64,000 nt of DNA from Dryococelus australis. Lineage: Eukaryota > Arthropoda > Insecta > Phasmatodea > Phasmatidae. Shown here piece after piece: positions 32,837 to 44,256 of this stretch. Every line of letters starts with the position of its first letter. Position 1 is the stretch's first letter. The stretch spans positions 124,967,338-125,031,337 of the forward strand of contig CM057000.1 in assembly GCA_029891345.1 (NCBI GenBank), given 5' to 3'. Below the pieces are notes generated by a model. The model was given only the letters and a program-made list of their open reading frames with translations. It did not search any database and was not told where the DNA came from. Made by a program: the position numbers and the translations under genes.

Positions 32837-33255
32837 CCCCTCACGATAAATAATTTTGTGTGTATATTATATTATATATATATAGCTCACAATCCACTGC
32901 ACGGCACAACCGAAGACCTTGAGCATGTGAGGCGCACGTGTTGACCACTTTTTTTGTGTTAAATTTCTCTATTGTATGCTGGGGCAGTTTTCAACACCAG
33001 AGGATACCAAAACAATAATATTCCATTATTGTCAGAAAACACTGAAGTTTGGTTCTTCGACTTTGTCAGTAAAACCAGTTCACCAAATGTTCATATCGTT
33101 TTGTGTCCCTATGTAAGAATTGTGTAGATATTTTATTGAGTATTTTGTTATTGTTTCTATTGTGTGTTTGAATGTGTACTGAATAACAGGTTAAGGGTAA
33201 ATACTTCTGTATATTGTTTGTGACAATACGTTTATTTATTATATAAATAAATAAG

Positions 33256-33320
33256 TGGGTTAGTGCGCGAGTTTGCACCTCGTAAGTTTTAGGTTTTAGA
33301 GTTCCAATCTCCGTGTGATG
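33256..33320 (+). repeat. tRNA-like SINE head
   Basis: GTGGGTTAGTGCGCGAGTTT has an A-box-like start, and GAGTTCCAATCTCC a B-box-like motif 45 bases on. It is followed by T-rich sequence and then the left inverted arm at 33331. A related arrangement lies reversed at 33772-33846. Confidence 0.4.
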
Positions 33321-33330
33321 AAATTTTTTT

Positions 33331-33580
33331 TAGTTATTTTATGTGATACATTATTGCTGTTTATAATTTATGTTATCAACAAAAACGCTTATTTTTAGAA
33401 TATCTTCGTCTAAAAACAATAATACAAAATAAAAGCTAAATTAAAAAAATCACAGTCAGCTGATTGCACAGTGCAGCTACTTGCGTATTATTGCTTTTAT
33501 ACAAAGAAATTCTAGAAATAAATGTTTTCTGTCAATAGCATAAATTATAAACAACAATAATATATCACATAAAATAACTA
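33331..33580. repeat. Inverted repeat, 72-bp arms
   Basis: The left arm (33331-33401) contains TAGTTATTTTATGTGATACA and TTTATAATTTATGTTATC. The right arm (33509-33580) reads the reverse complement with about 10 differences. The loop is about 107 bp. The arms extend the tail of the tRNA-like head at 33256, so it may be two SINE tails in opposite directions or a foldback MITE. Confidence 0.7.
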
Positions 33581-33771
33581 AAATTACGGCAATACTAATT
33601 CTTACCCTACTTTTGATTAAAAATAAATAAATAAGCTGACCACAGTGGCGAATTAAATATTGTTTTTATTGAATGTAGCAAAATAATTATGTGAAATGAA
33701 CATATTTATGATAGCTTGTTATTTATATTGTGAAATTTACCGCAATTCAAACAATTAAAAAACATTTCGCG

Positions 33772-33846
33772 GAGGATCGCGATTGAACTCAAATACACTT
33801 TGACCCTAGACCGCTACCTTATCATCTGTGCTACCAACCCATATTG
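33772..33846 (-). repeat. tRNA-like SINE head, opposite strand
   Basis: The minus strand reads TGGGTTGGTAGCACAGATGA then TAAGGTAGCGGTC, and TGAGTTCAATCGCGATCC: an A box and B box at near-tRNA spacing. An AT-rich tail follows on the minus strand. No aminoacyl-acceptor pairing is evident, so it is a SINE head or pseudogene. Confidence 0.45.
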
Positions 33847-35127
33847 GAAAATGGAAGAAAAATATAGAACTAATTCTGCCACGAAATCGTGAAGATTTAA
33901 GTTGTATACACTTACTTTTGGTTTTTGGTAAAATTGCTAACGTTAGGAATTTTGAAACGAAGCGTATACGAGTGCACTCTCTTCACACATTACATACAGC
34001 TTAAACCTTCTAACAGAGCGCTGTGATGATTTCATGAAAACGGAATGAAAGACGTACAAACGGAATGAAAGGCTGTGTGTTCATATAACCTCGTAAAATG
34101 GCGTTTTGAAATAGTAGACACATTTTTACAAAGTATTTTGTAGTGGTTTTATTAGTTTATTCGTTGTCACTACTTGATACACGTTTACCGGCGGTCATTT
34201 TATTTTGAAAATCATTAGAGACGGAGAAAGTTGCTAGAGACGCAGACTAAAGTGATTGTTCTATCAGTCACATACTTCCGACTAATTGAAACTGTGAAAT
34301 TCTCACTGATTCAGATTTACAGTGTAGATACAATAAATACTTGCACTAAACACATTGCTTCAAATCTGTTGCGCTGGAGGAAAAGTCTAAACTACAACAC
34401 AACAACGTTATCGACTTCATTTGGTTATATATGGCGTGCGTTTCCTATTGGCTGATAATTGCCGACAGATTATCCAACTTAAAAAAAAAAACATGTCTAT
34501 TGTGCATTTTCAATACCAACATCTGTATATTTGCACTTCCGAGCCGTCGTAATCACGGCGACTTAGTTAACGACAGGAGAGTTATGACAAAACGACCCGT
34601 GCTCGCATTTTTGTGCGGCCGTCACCACGTTGTCGTCATCCGTATGACACGTCATAACTGTGACATTGTCATGTAAAACAACCATACTCCCGCTGCTGGT
34701 GCAAAGTAACCCTTGTTTACGCCTTTACTTTTGCCGTGAAACTATACCCAATCGAAGCTATTTCTACAGTGAAATCGATCAAGGGCGTGCGCAATTTTTA
34801 AATAGATTTTGAGCAAATCTGGTTGTTTCATGAGATAACAGCAATGATAACTCGATAAAAACATTCAGTCATTTGGAAACTAACAGTCGTAATGTTTTCT
34901 TTTTCCTAAAATTGCAATTTATATTTTTAACGTTTGAATAGTATAAGTTTTAAAAAAGTTATTTTAGCACAAAGTTTCGTTTCAGCAAAAAGTCATGTTA
35001 CAATTTCTTTGAAATCCGCTTATTGAGTCGGTTACGGCAAGGACTTAACTTCTGACTATTTTCGCGTTGATTTTTATCAGATAAGTTGACATTGAAATAT
35101 AGGCGAACAATGTAACGAAACTCTATA
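33847..35127. other. No gene seen
   Basis: AT-rich, with no recognised coding family. A G+C-richer patch at 34540-34650 has no clear ORF. An almost exact direct repeat of GAAAACGGAATGAAAG and GTACAAACGGAATGAAAGG lies at 34035-34071. Confidence 0.45.
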
Positions 35128-35348
35128 GCTTGTTCACGGTAAAATGAACACTTTTTACTTTTTTCTTTCTGTCATATTTTATCCTTTAACAACCTTTCTA
35201 AATACATTTTGACATATAAGTAATAAACAGAGTGTGTATATTCCACCGCACTCGGAATTTAACGTCCAAGGCTAAAATAAAAAACTTTTATCTATTATTA
35301 CTCTAAATGAGAGGGCTTTCAAAAGTACTCCCTTTACCGAGAATAACC
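35128..35348 (+). mobile_element. TA-flanked family A copy 3
   Basis: It starts GCTTGTTCACGGTAAAATGA after TA (35126-35127) and ends GGCTTTCAAAAGTACTCCCT then TTACCGAGAATAACC, followed by TA (35349-35350). It is 221 bp, with both flanking TAs intact. The size and ends match copy 1 at 7713. No coding capacity. Confidence 0.8.
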
Positions 35349-35529
35349 TATAAGATGATATTCTTCATGACGTTCTGATGGTGCGACCAATTATTTTGAG
35401 CTTTGATGTAACTTATTAATTGTAATGTGTTTTGAAATATTTACCGGGGGAAAATAAACTTTAAATTCGCGCTGTTATTTATTTATTTTTTTAATTATTC
35501 TTCCAACACTGTCGTGCTTTTTGCAGGCT

Positions 35530-35690
35530 ATTGGTTGGAACACATGCCACACAGTTGGTTCAGTTGGGCTGACTTCCGTGGTGTCGTTGGCTACACACGG
35601 GTTCGAGTCCCGGGCAAAGAATGGGTGTATTATCTGTGCACGTTTGAACGGGTAACCCTCTTCAGGATCACTGGTCATTTAACCTAGTCT
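35530..35690 (+). repeat. SINE-like sequence with strong B box
   Basis: GGGTTCGAGTCCCGGG at 35599-35613 is a near-perfect pol III B box. An A-box-like TGGTGTCGTTGGC lies unusually close, about 20 bases upstream. The tail CTTCAGGATCACTGGTCATT follows. No cloverleaf is possible at this spacing. Probably a truncated or rearranged SINE. Confidence 0.4.
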
Positions 35691-36157
35691 TAACCATTCA
35701 ACCTGGTTCAATACTCGGTGAGATTTTTTTTAAATTTACATTCCAACTAAAAAAAAGTTTAAAATGTTGAAAATAATTTCATACTCTTGGACTAGTGTTC
35801 CGGTATAAAAGTTACAGGAAGTATTGTGGAATTCAGGATCGATTTTCTCTGTCCAGAAAAGTTTGGTCCTTGTGCTTGAAAGGGCCCTGCGGTGATCCTG
35901 AAGTTTTACGAAGGGCGTGTCCCATTCCGCGTGCCCCACTTGACAGCCAAATGGGAAACAGAAGGGGGAAACACCCTCCACTGTGAGCAAAGACGCAGTG
36001 GACTGCAGGAACGTGGTCGCTGCTTTGTTCACCTGGCTTGTGCGACAGAACACAGCTTCATTCTGGATGAAAACTGGTTATCGGCTAATGAGTTTGGGGC
36101 ATCAACATAGGCAGCCATGCCCTTCCCCAGAATATTTCGGATTACAATATTTTTATA

Positions 36158-37809
36158 GGCTATTCGCGGTAAAATGAGCACTTTTGACAGCCCTGCTTAA
36201 GATCTACTTGTATGCACGTTGTGCATTTTCCCACTATACAACGTGTTCGGAAACTACATGTCGAAATTCAAACCACAGCATCTGTGGACGAATAGAAACA
36301 AGACTCTCTAGTCGCCAAATGTTTGGCAAGGCCATTTAGCATGTTTAAGTTGAAGTTGAATTTCGGCAAGCGACGCCGGATGCCCGCAGCCGTATGTACC
36401 TGTGTGCACAACTAGTCGCATGGTACGTAGGCGAATTTATCCACGACATGCGACCAACGCCTGTACATAGGCAACCATGCCAACGAAATCTCGCCTGCCT
36501 ACAGAGCAAGTAAGGAGACAAGAGCGGACACTTTCATGTTGTAACGTTCTTTATATTTTCAAGTATTTTTTAGGGGTGGTGGATGAATTGTAGGTGCCTG
36601 GATTAATACCAACAGCAGACATACATTACGAAAAATAATCACCTAGTATAATAAAACAAAAATAATAGTTTTTAATGATTATTTTGTGATAACACGCTTC
36701 ACTGAAGTAGTTAATAATCACGTTGTGTTCAATGCTTAATAAAATAATTTATTTAGAAATAAGGTTTTTTTTTTTTTTTTTTTTTTTGACAGGTTCTAGA
36801 ACGAAGTTTTAAAATTGCTTAATTACAACCTACTTGACTAACACCATTTAGTTGACGAATGTTGTTTTCGGCAATAATTAAATATATACCTGTGCTGTTT
36901 GTGTTAGCTCTGTCTTTTAAATATTTATGTTACCTCCAAATGTGACCAACAGAATAGAATAAATCTTGCACAAGCAGTGCTAAAAATCGGACTAAATATT
37001 TCTAATCGTTTTAGTAAGTTATTAAATCAGCACCTGAAATATAGGTTAAATAAGTATGTGTGAGATACAAAACGCTCATAGTTTTGACTCAAAACCGATC
37101 TGTTCCATAAAATCATTAATTCTAGTGGTAAAATGTCTATGTTGGTGTTTCCACGCGATTGTAAGCCCTATCTACTGCCCCCCCTTCCCCTGATCAGTCC
37201 ACTGCGGTGACGCCTGTGTGTGGGACAGTAGCAAACCATCCGACCGACAGACGACGCAGAGTGCCTCGTGCAGCATTGCTGTGGATCAGTTTGCCTTCGT
37301 GTTATGCAATTGGTTGTACACGCAGGTACGTACGGCTGCGGATACCCGGCGTCGTTTGCCGATATTCAACTTCAATTTAAACATACTAAATGGCCTTTCC
37401 GAACATTTTCTCGTTTCTTTTCACCTGCAGATGCTGTGGTTTGATTTTCGACAGGCAGTTTCCGAACACGTATGTGCAATTAACGTTACCAATGGGCCTG
37501 GCCATTTCATTCGTATGTCGGTCAAGGGAAACAATTTTTTTTTTTTTTTTAATTTCTTTTGCAAATGTTTTTTATCGTTACACTTATACGCATTAAAAAC
37601 AAAACAAAAGTGCAATACAATATTTCAATATTCGCAAATATTTTCGTTACACTTTTAATTTAATGTTAACACATGGAACTGCATTCTCTCCATCATTGCC
37701 AACTTTACTGGATACGTGACAGCCAGTAGGCCCGTAAAAATATACGCGGCAAGAGCAGTGATATTTTTCGAGGTTGATTTCAAAAGTGCTCAATTTACCG
37801 TGAGCAGCC
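36158..37809 (+). mobile_element. TA-flanked family A copy 4 (1.65 kb)
   Basis: It begins GGCTATTCGCGGTAAAATGA after TA (36156-36157) and ends TTTCAAAAGTGCTCAATTTA then CCGTGAGCAGCC, followed by TA (37810-37811). Its first 90 bp and last 130 bp match copy 2, and the right end also matches copy 6. The interior has poly-T runs (36765-36787), and frames at 37218-37658 with no recognised family. At this size it could derive from an autonomous parent, but no DDE motifs were found. Confidence 0.8.
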
Positions 37810-39530
37810 TACACACGTATTTAAGACAAACTACTTCACTTGTCCACTATCTGTTTGCACGCCAAAAGAAATAACACTTCAAAACAGGGTCAAATTTAAC
37901 AGGTCATACTTATTGCAACAACTGTTCTGAAACTTTTCGACATGACCATAAACGACATTTTAAAAATTGCAACTAAAAATATGCCGGGTACATTCCAGCG
38001 AAACTTGTGTAGGGTCCTGCACTGAACTTTGGTACAGATTTTCGACCAATTAAATTATAGGGTTACCGCTTAGTTAGTGTCATAGCTACACGCGGTAGCT
38101 CCAAACAGACGGGCAGATATGTGCAGGAGCGATAAGGTCGACTCTACCACGAGCAACAAGTGCGCTATCGCCGCTACGCGCACGGCTCTGAATTGGTGTT
38201 CAGTGTTCTCCTCCATGTTGCGTGTACCTACGACACTGCAAGCGGCAACTGAACAATTTCACTGACCGAGGTTCAATGTAGATCCTTTGAGAACTTTTGT
38301 CTATGTCTCACCCTAATATATTGAGTTACAGTTCTTTGGGGGGGGGGGGGGAAGAAGCAATTTTGTGTAGTGTTAAGAGTGCTCCGAGATAGTGTTTCTA
38401 ATGTCTTAAAAGAAATTGACGCTCCTAATTTATAAGTAGGTCATTTTAGTAAGACAGCACGTTGGGGACATGTTTATTAGTTTTGTAAATAAAAAAAACT
38501 ATATTTAATCAGCTTTACATCGTATTTCAAGCGGTAGGTATGCGGGCTTTTGAGTAAGATTGAATTTAGTAATGAATTATATCATTCCAAGATTTTAATA
38601 AAAATTAAATGAAAATTCGTACACGATGTGGTTGCCACCAAGAACGTATGTCTGAGAGGATGTTGGCGCTAATCGAAACCCTGTCGCTCCAGCCAGCCAC
38701 AAGAATGTATGATGTGAGCCGAGATTGGGGTGGAGACGCAGCAGAATGAAGTTGGTGGATGAAACGAGAGAGCCTCGAGTAAAACCCACTCTAAGAAACT
38801 ATCCGCTCTCATTGTCAGTGAAAACAATTCTGTATTGCTGTACTTTGTTACCTCGTTTTTCTTTGTTGGGTTGCATTAAATTGTAAAATGCAATTAACCT
38901 CTATAGCGGTAATTGATGTTCCATGCCCCTTAACCGCTTACGTTATAATATGCGTTGTCAGGCAGTTTACACGCCCCCGCATCAGATAGGAGCCCTGGTA
39001 GATTTTCTTTGGTCAGCCGCTGCACCCATGCTGTTCGATATCCCGTGGACATTTTTAAAACAATTACACACTATTCCAATAATCACGAAACTCAAACTCC
39101 CTCTTGCACCTCCCATATTTGGACAAAACAAGTGCACTGTACTGGAAAACACAAGCAGAGTGGTGCAGAAATGGTCAACAGGGCTTCCTCTCAGCCTAAT
39201 CACAGTAATTGCTCCATCCCTCCTGCCTCCCTAATTTTTAAGATAACATGATCAGGCTACAAGGGTGGATAATAAACAGCAACCTAAGTCCTTGAATTTT
39301 GCCTAGAAAATTTTTAGTGTTCTTAATTTTTTTTTGTTACTATAATAGCGATTATTGTGAGGTTTTGTGAGCAAGAGAGTTTTGAAAGGAATTTTTGTAA
39401 AATGGTAATGAAGTATAATGAATGAGCATAATTTTGGGATGACGCTGTAAATCTTTTCTCTACGTGTTCGAGATAGTCTTGCAAAATTTTCATGTTATTA
39501 AAATCAAAGTACTGAAATGTATATAGAGTG
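37810..39530. other. No gene seen
   Basis: Mixed composition with a G-run at 38338-38350. Open frames at 38923-39251 overlap in two phases and show no family. Nothing else is supported. Confidence 0.45.
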
Positions 39531-39771
39531 AAGAGGTTTGGGCGGATCTTAACAGCGAGGTCTTGAGAGCTGATGAGGATGATTGAATGAGTATGGAACA
39601 GCGCCGTAATGAAAGGTACGGGGGAAACGGGAGATCCCCGGGAAAACCCGCTGACCAACGGCATCGTCTGACATGATTCCAACATGCGAAAATCCGGTGA
39701 CCGGCCTGGGAATTGAGCCTGGTTCGCCTTGGTTGGAGGCGAGCGGGCTAACCGCTCGGCCACTGTGGCCC
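39531..39771 (-). mobile_element. tRNA-derived SINE, copy 3, with TSD
   Basis: The minus strand reads GGGGCCACAGTGGCCGAGCG then GTTAGCCCGCTCGCC (A box), GCGAACCAGGCTCAATTCCC (B box), GCGGGTTTTCCCGGGGATCT, GCGCTGTTCCATACTCATTC, and an end matching copy 1. It is flanked by direct repeats CTGAAATGTATATAGAGTG (39512-39530) and CTGAAATGTAGAGTG (39772-39786), which differ by a 4-base indel. This is the best-preserved of the three copies. The 172-residue minus frame across it is incidental. Confidence 0.88.
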
Positions 39772-40015
39772 CTGAAATGTAGAGTGTTATGTAAGGTTGC
39801 ACCTGTGTGATTATCCTATCCTGGACGGAACAATTATGCATTCTGATTTAACAAGTCATTATTCCTAGGTTTTAGAAAAGGTTACAGTTTATTATCCACC
39901 GTTGTATCCTGATCCTGCTATCTTAAAAATTAGGGAAGCAGGAGTGTAGCAATACTGTGATTGGGCTGAGAGGAAGCCCCGTTTAACAGGTTTTCAGTCG
40001 ATTACACAGTAGTCC

Positions 40016-40215
40016 CGAATGGGCCACTGTCGGCCCTAAATAGATGCCTATGGAGGCATGTCGGCCCAAGTCCTTGCCTGAGCATGAGGGAGACATGGCG
40101 GACATTGCCTATGGCTAGAGTGTTTTCTCGGGCTTTTTCTCTTTTTCCCATCATCAATGCGTTTTCCATTGCTCCTCCTCCAGAGACGTCAGTCTACTGA
40201 CACCGTCCACAAACT
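40016..40215 (+). repeat. Diverged SINE-like repeat sharing core with the tRNA-SINE family
   Basis: It contains GAGTGTTTTCTCGGGCTTTT and CCATTGCTCCTCCTCC, similar to the GAGTGTTTTCTCGGGGATCT and GCTGCTCCATACTC blocks of the SINE at 14901. The head (CCACTGTCGGCCCTAAATAG) is unlike the tRNA head. It may be a second SINE family with a shared central domain. Confidence 0.45.
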
Positions 40216-40889
40216 CCATTACTGATGTACATCTTAATTCATAAGATTTATTATTTGAACGCAATTACGCATCATAATTTTCATGGCACTCTTTTAGGGG
40301 AAGCATGATTTCATTTAAGTAAAACTGCGACTGTTTTTTTTATGAATTCCTTTATTCAGCAGAAAATAAAATTGGTACACATTTCCTGCAAATCTGAGTA
40401 TGTACTTCATAGACGGACAAGACTACTACATCATGCAGCGGGTTTTGTGCAGTGGCCAAGAGTATAGTTGCAGTATAAATTGCCCCGACACTCGTATGGG
40501 GACGGATAGCCCAGACCTCCAAACGGAACACAGCCTTCTCCTTCGCCTGCAAAATTAAGTAAGAGTTTTTTACAAAGCTGCACTGTGTAGTTGCTTTAGA
40601 TGCAATGCAATACACACAGACACAAGTGGTTGTTGGTGCACTGGAGATTGTCGTCGTGTCGTTTATCATAAGTTACATTAAATACGTTATTAGTATCTCG
40701 GGAATATGTTAAGTGACTGAAAAACACTAGCAGACACCTGGAAACCCTAGAAACAAATATAAAGAAGCAAAAACGCCGTAATTTAGTTAACAAGTCATCA
40801 CTATATACTCATCGAGACAACTTCCTTAATTGGTATTTAAATCAATTTTAGAATAGTTAATTTCTTGTGTTTAATGATCTGATCCTTTC

Positions 40890-40942
<53 letters not shown>

Positions 40943-41016
40943 GTTACCAAATGATAAGTAAGTATTACATCAAGTATGTTTTTAATGTAAACTCTTTGAA
41001 ATTCTACGAACATTTA
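40216..41016. repeat. Non-coding, with (TA)n microsatellite at 40893-40940
   Basis: A 48-bp uninterrupted AT dinucleotide run is the main feature. The frame crossing it (repeating Ile-Tyr) is a composition artefact. No gene is supported in the rest. Confidence 0.7.
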
Positions 41017-41975
41017 GGGCCTGTATTACGATCTCTAGATAAATGTGTGGAACAGCTATTCCATAGATAAGCTATTTTATTGTAACCTATATTATGAACA
41101 TTCCATTAGCTAAGTTATCCTTTAGATAAGTAATCCAAGGTTTTGGTTCGTTACTGTGTATGTTGGCAATACAAGTCACTATATTTGTGGTATTATGGCT
41201 TATGTTCAGTTGTCAGTAATGAGTACGAAATGTGTTTTGCATTATATATATAAAAGTTATATGTTAATATTTATTTAGCAAAAGTGAATTAAATAGAAAC
41301 TATGAACCAATGAACCAAACCCAAACAACATATTTATTCATAATTATTACTGTCGCTGGTGATATCAATCTTCTCGCAGCTAGCTTAATCTCCATACAAT
41401 TTATCACAATGCATAAGACTCTGTTTCTTACCATTCAAGATTGAGGTTCGTGCCTGTATTTCTTAAATATATTTTTTAATATTTTGAGAATGGATGAGGG
41501 AAATATTTTATTTCACAAAATTCAAGTAATTCGATTCTTCAAAATGACATTAAGCCTAGTGCTAATATTTTATCTCCGATTTGTTGTCATTACAAAATAC
41601 AATTTCCACAACTAAAAATAATACAATTTCCAAAACTAATCTTCTGTGTCGTTATCGACATTCGCCAAGTTTACTTGCATTTGCAGAATTATTCTACATA
41701 ACACTCAAAGTAGCAAAAAACTTCAATTCATATTTTATAATACCTTCAAAACCAACATGTATATAAGCAAAACAACCACCACCTGATGTTTGAGACACCA
41801 TTTTGAAGCTTATCTAAAGGTATTAAATGCTTGTCTAGCACTGAAAGTGATAGATAGTTTAACCCCTTGATAACAGTTCTAGTTAGCAATAACTAGAGAT
41901 CGTAATACACTATTCTGCACGAGTTGGTAGTTAACTTTTAACCTGATGTGTAACTAGAGGTCGTAATACAGGCTC
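41017..41975. mobile_element. 959-bp TIR element with TTA target duplication
   Basis: The left end GGGCCTGTATTACGATCTCT then AGATAAA and the right end, inverted, GAGCCTGTATTACGACCTCT then AGTTA are about 26-bp TIRs. TTA stands directly on each side (41014-41016 and 41976-41978). A second partial copy of the end motif (ACTAGAGATCGTAATACAC) lies just inside the right end at about 41892. The interior is AT-rich without coding. TTA/TAA duplications are typical of PIF/Harbinger-type MITEs. Confidence 0.8.
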
Positions 41976-42778
41976 TTAGATCATGTAGTTAGTGTGTAGT
42001 GCTACAAGCTATAAACATCGACGCATGCCAGAATGCCGCGCAGCGCGACTGCGCGCTCTACGGACGACTCCACCCCCATCTACGAGCCACGTGCGTTCCG
42101 GGGCGGAATATGTAAGCGGCAATCCGAATTAAATGTATCGCGCCAGGAAGCCCACAAGTCTGGGTGGCCGATCACATCATTTCAAAAGGCACCCCAGCGA
42201 TTTGAATTACATTTATTGTGAATTCTACTACTCGTATCTGGCCCCTGGAAGAAGTTCTTACAATCACGAGACATGGCAGCACCCCTGTGACCTTGTGACG
42301 TCACAGCCGCCCCGCGCTCAGAGACAGGGGTTTTAATTTGTCGTCGCCTCCACACTGAGTGATAAGAAACCCGCAGCGTGCCTTCTGCACCCCCGATAAA
42401 CCTGCCCCAGTGGTGAAAGGCTACACTACACCCCCCGCACCCCGAAGAACTGCTGACCAGAGAAATTCTAGTATAGATACAACCCCCGCAGCTAGCACCA
42501 GCGAGTGTCGCCGGGCTCGGCGACCGAGTAGGACGCGAGCCCAACCTCCTGTCTGCTAAAGACTCTCTTCAGTCCGCAAGGGCTCGTCCTCCTCAGTCTG
42601 CAACAGGGCTCTTCCTCCTCAGCTCGCAAGGGCTTACCTATCCTCCAGTCCGAAAGGATTCTGCAGCTCACTACCTACTCGCCTACACCCAGCTTGTAGA
42701 AGACTCTCCTTCGGGCTCGATCAAGAGCTACTCTATCCTACCGCCAACCCACCTCTCTTGACCACACCTTAACCTGCG

Positions 42779-42782
42779 TCAA

Positions 42783-42832
<50 letters not shown>

Positions 42833-42846
42833 TTGACATATATTCT

Positions 42847-42886
<40 letters not shown>
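42779..42886. repeat. (AT)n microsatellites framed by a TCAAGAATATA palindrome
   Basis: The first AT run (42784-42830) is flanked by TCAAGA on the left and TCTTGA on the right, making a long perfect palindrome (42779-42836). TATTCTTGAT then leads into the second AT run (42849-42886). Non-coding; could extrude as a cruciform. Confidence 0.85.
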
Positions 42887-42889
<3 letters not shown>

Positions 42890-43267
42890 AACCTGCACAG
42901 CGCTGAAGACCTGCACGTGGGAAGATCTCCAGCTACAGGTATACCTCACCTTAGCCCGGTAAGCCCTACCTAAGTCAACTTCCCGTGACTCCCCGGTAGC
43001 GAGCCGTCGCGTTGTGTGTTAACTACATGTTTAGCTTCCCCCTCTTAACTAATCTAACCGCTGTAAATTGCGTAGCTATAGAACTCATTGGTATCCACTG
43101 TAAAAGTTGCAGAGCTATAGTTTACTACCTCAGTCCCACCTTCGCCTGACCCCCGTTTACTCTACGTAAATCTCGTGGTAATTCTTTTAGATATTTGTAA
43201 AACAATTGACTTGTATTTTATTATTTCTGTAGTTGTAATTACCGTTGCATTTACTCCCCAGGGAACG

Positions 43268-43316
<49 letters not shown>
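43268..43316 (+). repeat. C-run followed by (CA)n microsatellite
   Basis: About 17 C residues followed by 16 CA units. Non-coding. Confidence 0.95.
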
Positions 43317-43318
<2 letters not shown>

Positions 43319-43430
43319 TTTCCCCCCAATAAACAACTATACGTAACATTGGATATTTGTGTGCTGTTACTGTAGTAGTGGACCCCTACTCCCTGTGTAA
43401 ATTTACATTGTGTGATTATTAACTGATGAG

Positions 43431-43676
43431 ATGTACAATAAGAAAGGCGGTGCGTCCAGTAAGCAAAGACGTAAGGAACATCGTGCAATTGCTCGAACTA
43501 ACGCCCAACCCACGTCTATAGACGAACCGGTGGTTGATCATCCTGATCTTACACCACGAGCCATTTACCCCTTTATTCCACTAGACATTTCGTCTCCCCT
43601 TGATCACCTACTCGGTGGTAATTGGCAGGGGTACCCCACTACGGATTATGAGACTCAGGGACAATTGCTAGACTAG
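43431..43676 (+). CDS. Small basic hypothetical ORF in LTR-like region
   Basis: An 81-residue frame starting MYNKKGG and rich in Lys, Arg and Gln at the N-terminus (S-S-K-Q-R-R-K-E-H-R-A-I-A-R), then Pro- and Asp-rich. No family recognised. It continues after the stop in the same frame with further readable sequence, so it may be a decayed gag-like or leader peptide. It could also be chance. Confidence 0.2.
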   Translation: MYNKKGGASSKQRRKEHRAIARTNAQPTSIDEPVVDHPDLTPRAIYPFIPLDISSPLDHLLGGNWQGYPTTDYETQGQLLD

Positions 43677-44256
43677 GAAAGCGGAGCTATTCCCCAGGAC
43701 AACCTTGCTAGCCAACCCGAGAAAATCGTTAGCAATGTAAAACTGAAATCCGGACGGAGAATCCGAGTGAAACATCCCGCGGGCACAGTGCTACATAAAT
43801 TTTGCACTATCAAGCTAGCAACAGGGAAATAAATCCGGGTTCGACTCCCGACGCAGCCCAACTCCCATGTCCATATGTCAAATCCCACTGATAATTAAGC
43901 CCCAGCACGTAAACCAACCCATCCAGCTAAAGCCTCGTCAGCCAGATGACGTACCCCCATCGTCACTCTAGAATAAATCTCTCCCCCTTACGTCCAGTAG
44001 GATCGCTGGCATCCTGCGTATATTGGCGGCCCTAATAGTGAGACAGGTCACACTCCCAGAACGGGAGCCACCTGTATTCGCCTCACTCTGGGGTTTGACT
44101 CCCCCCTCCGGCCCATTGCAAACCTGCCCCCAAGTGACCGAATGCTGTAACAAAATCCCTAACGCCTCAGAGGCCTGATTGAAGGTATAGTATTCGTCGC
44201 GGTAGTCTAAGCCAGGGCTTGGCAAGGACAACCCCTATAGAACACGCGTCAATATT

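Larger units (their letters stand above)
28340..32880 (+). mobile_element. Second non-LTR retrotransposon, clade unresolved
   Basis: In order: a gag-like ORF1 with one CCHC knuckle (28360-29131), an APE endonuclease (29722-30290), a linker (30317-30730), a shortened reverse transcriptase (30980-31660), a long C-terminal domain with a Cys/His cluster (31649-32680), then 108-bp tandem repeats and a TA-rich tail (32600-32880). Motif wording differs from the Jockey element at 16526: here endonuclease motifs are VNVYAPSGS, GGDFNCI and SRIDRFYV, as in I/Nimb/Tx1-like groups. Many frameshifts; part of the RT fingers is missing. Confidence 0.75.

Noticed and set aside
36158-37809. Possible transposase in family A copy 4 (frames at 37218-37658)
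   Set aside because: Frames lack DDE or helix-turn-helix motifs and run through poly-T tracts.
39323-39841. 172-residue minus-strand frame, longest on that strand nearby
   Set aside because: It runs through SINE copy 3 and both of its target-site duplications; an open frame by chance.
40867-41070. 67-residue frame with repeated Ile-Tyr
   Set aside because: Encoded by the (AT)n microsatellite.
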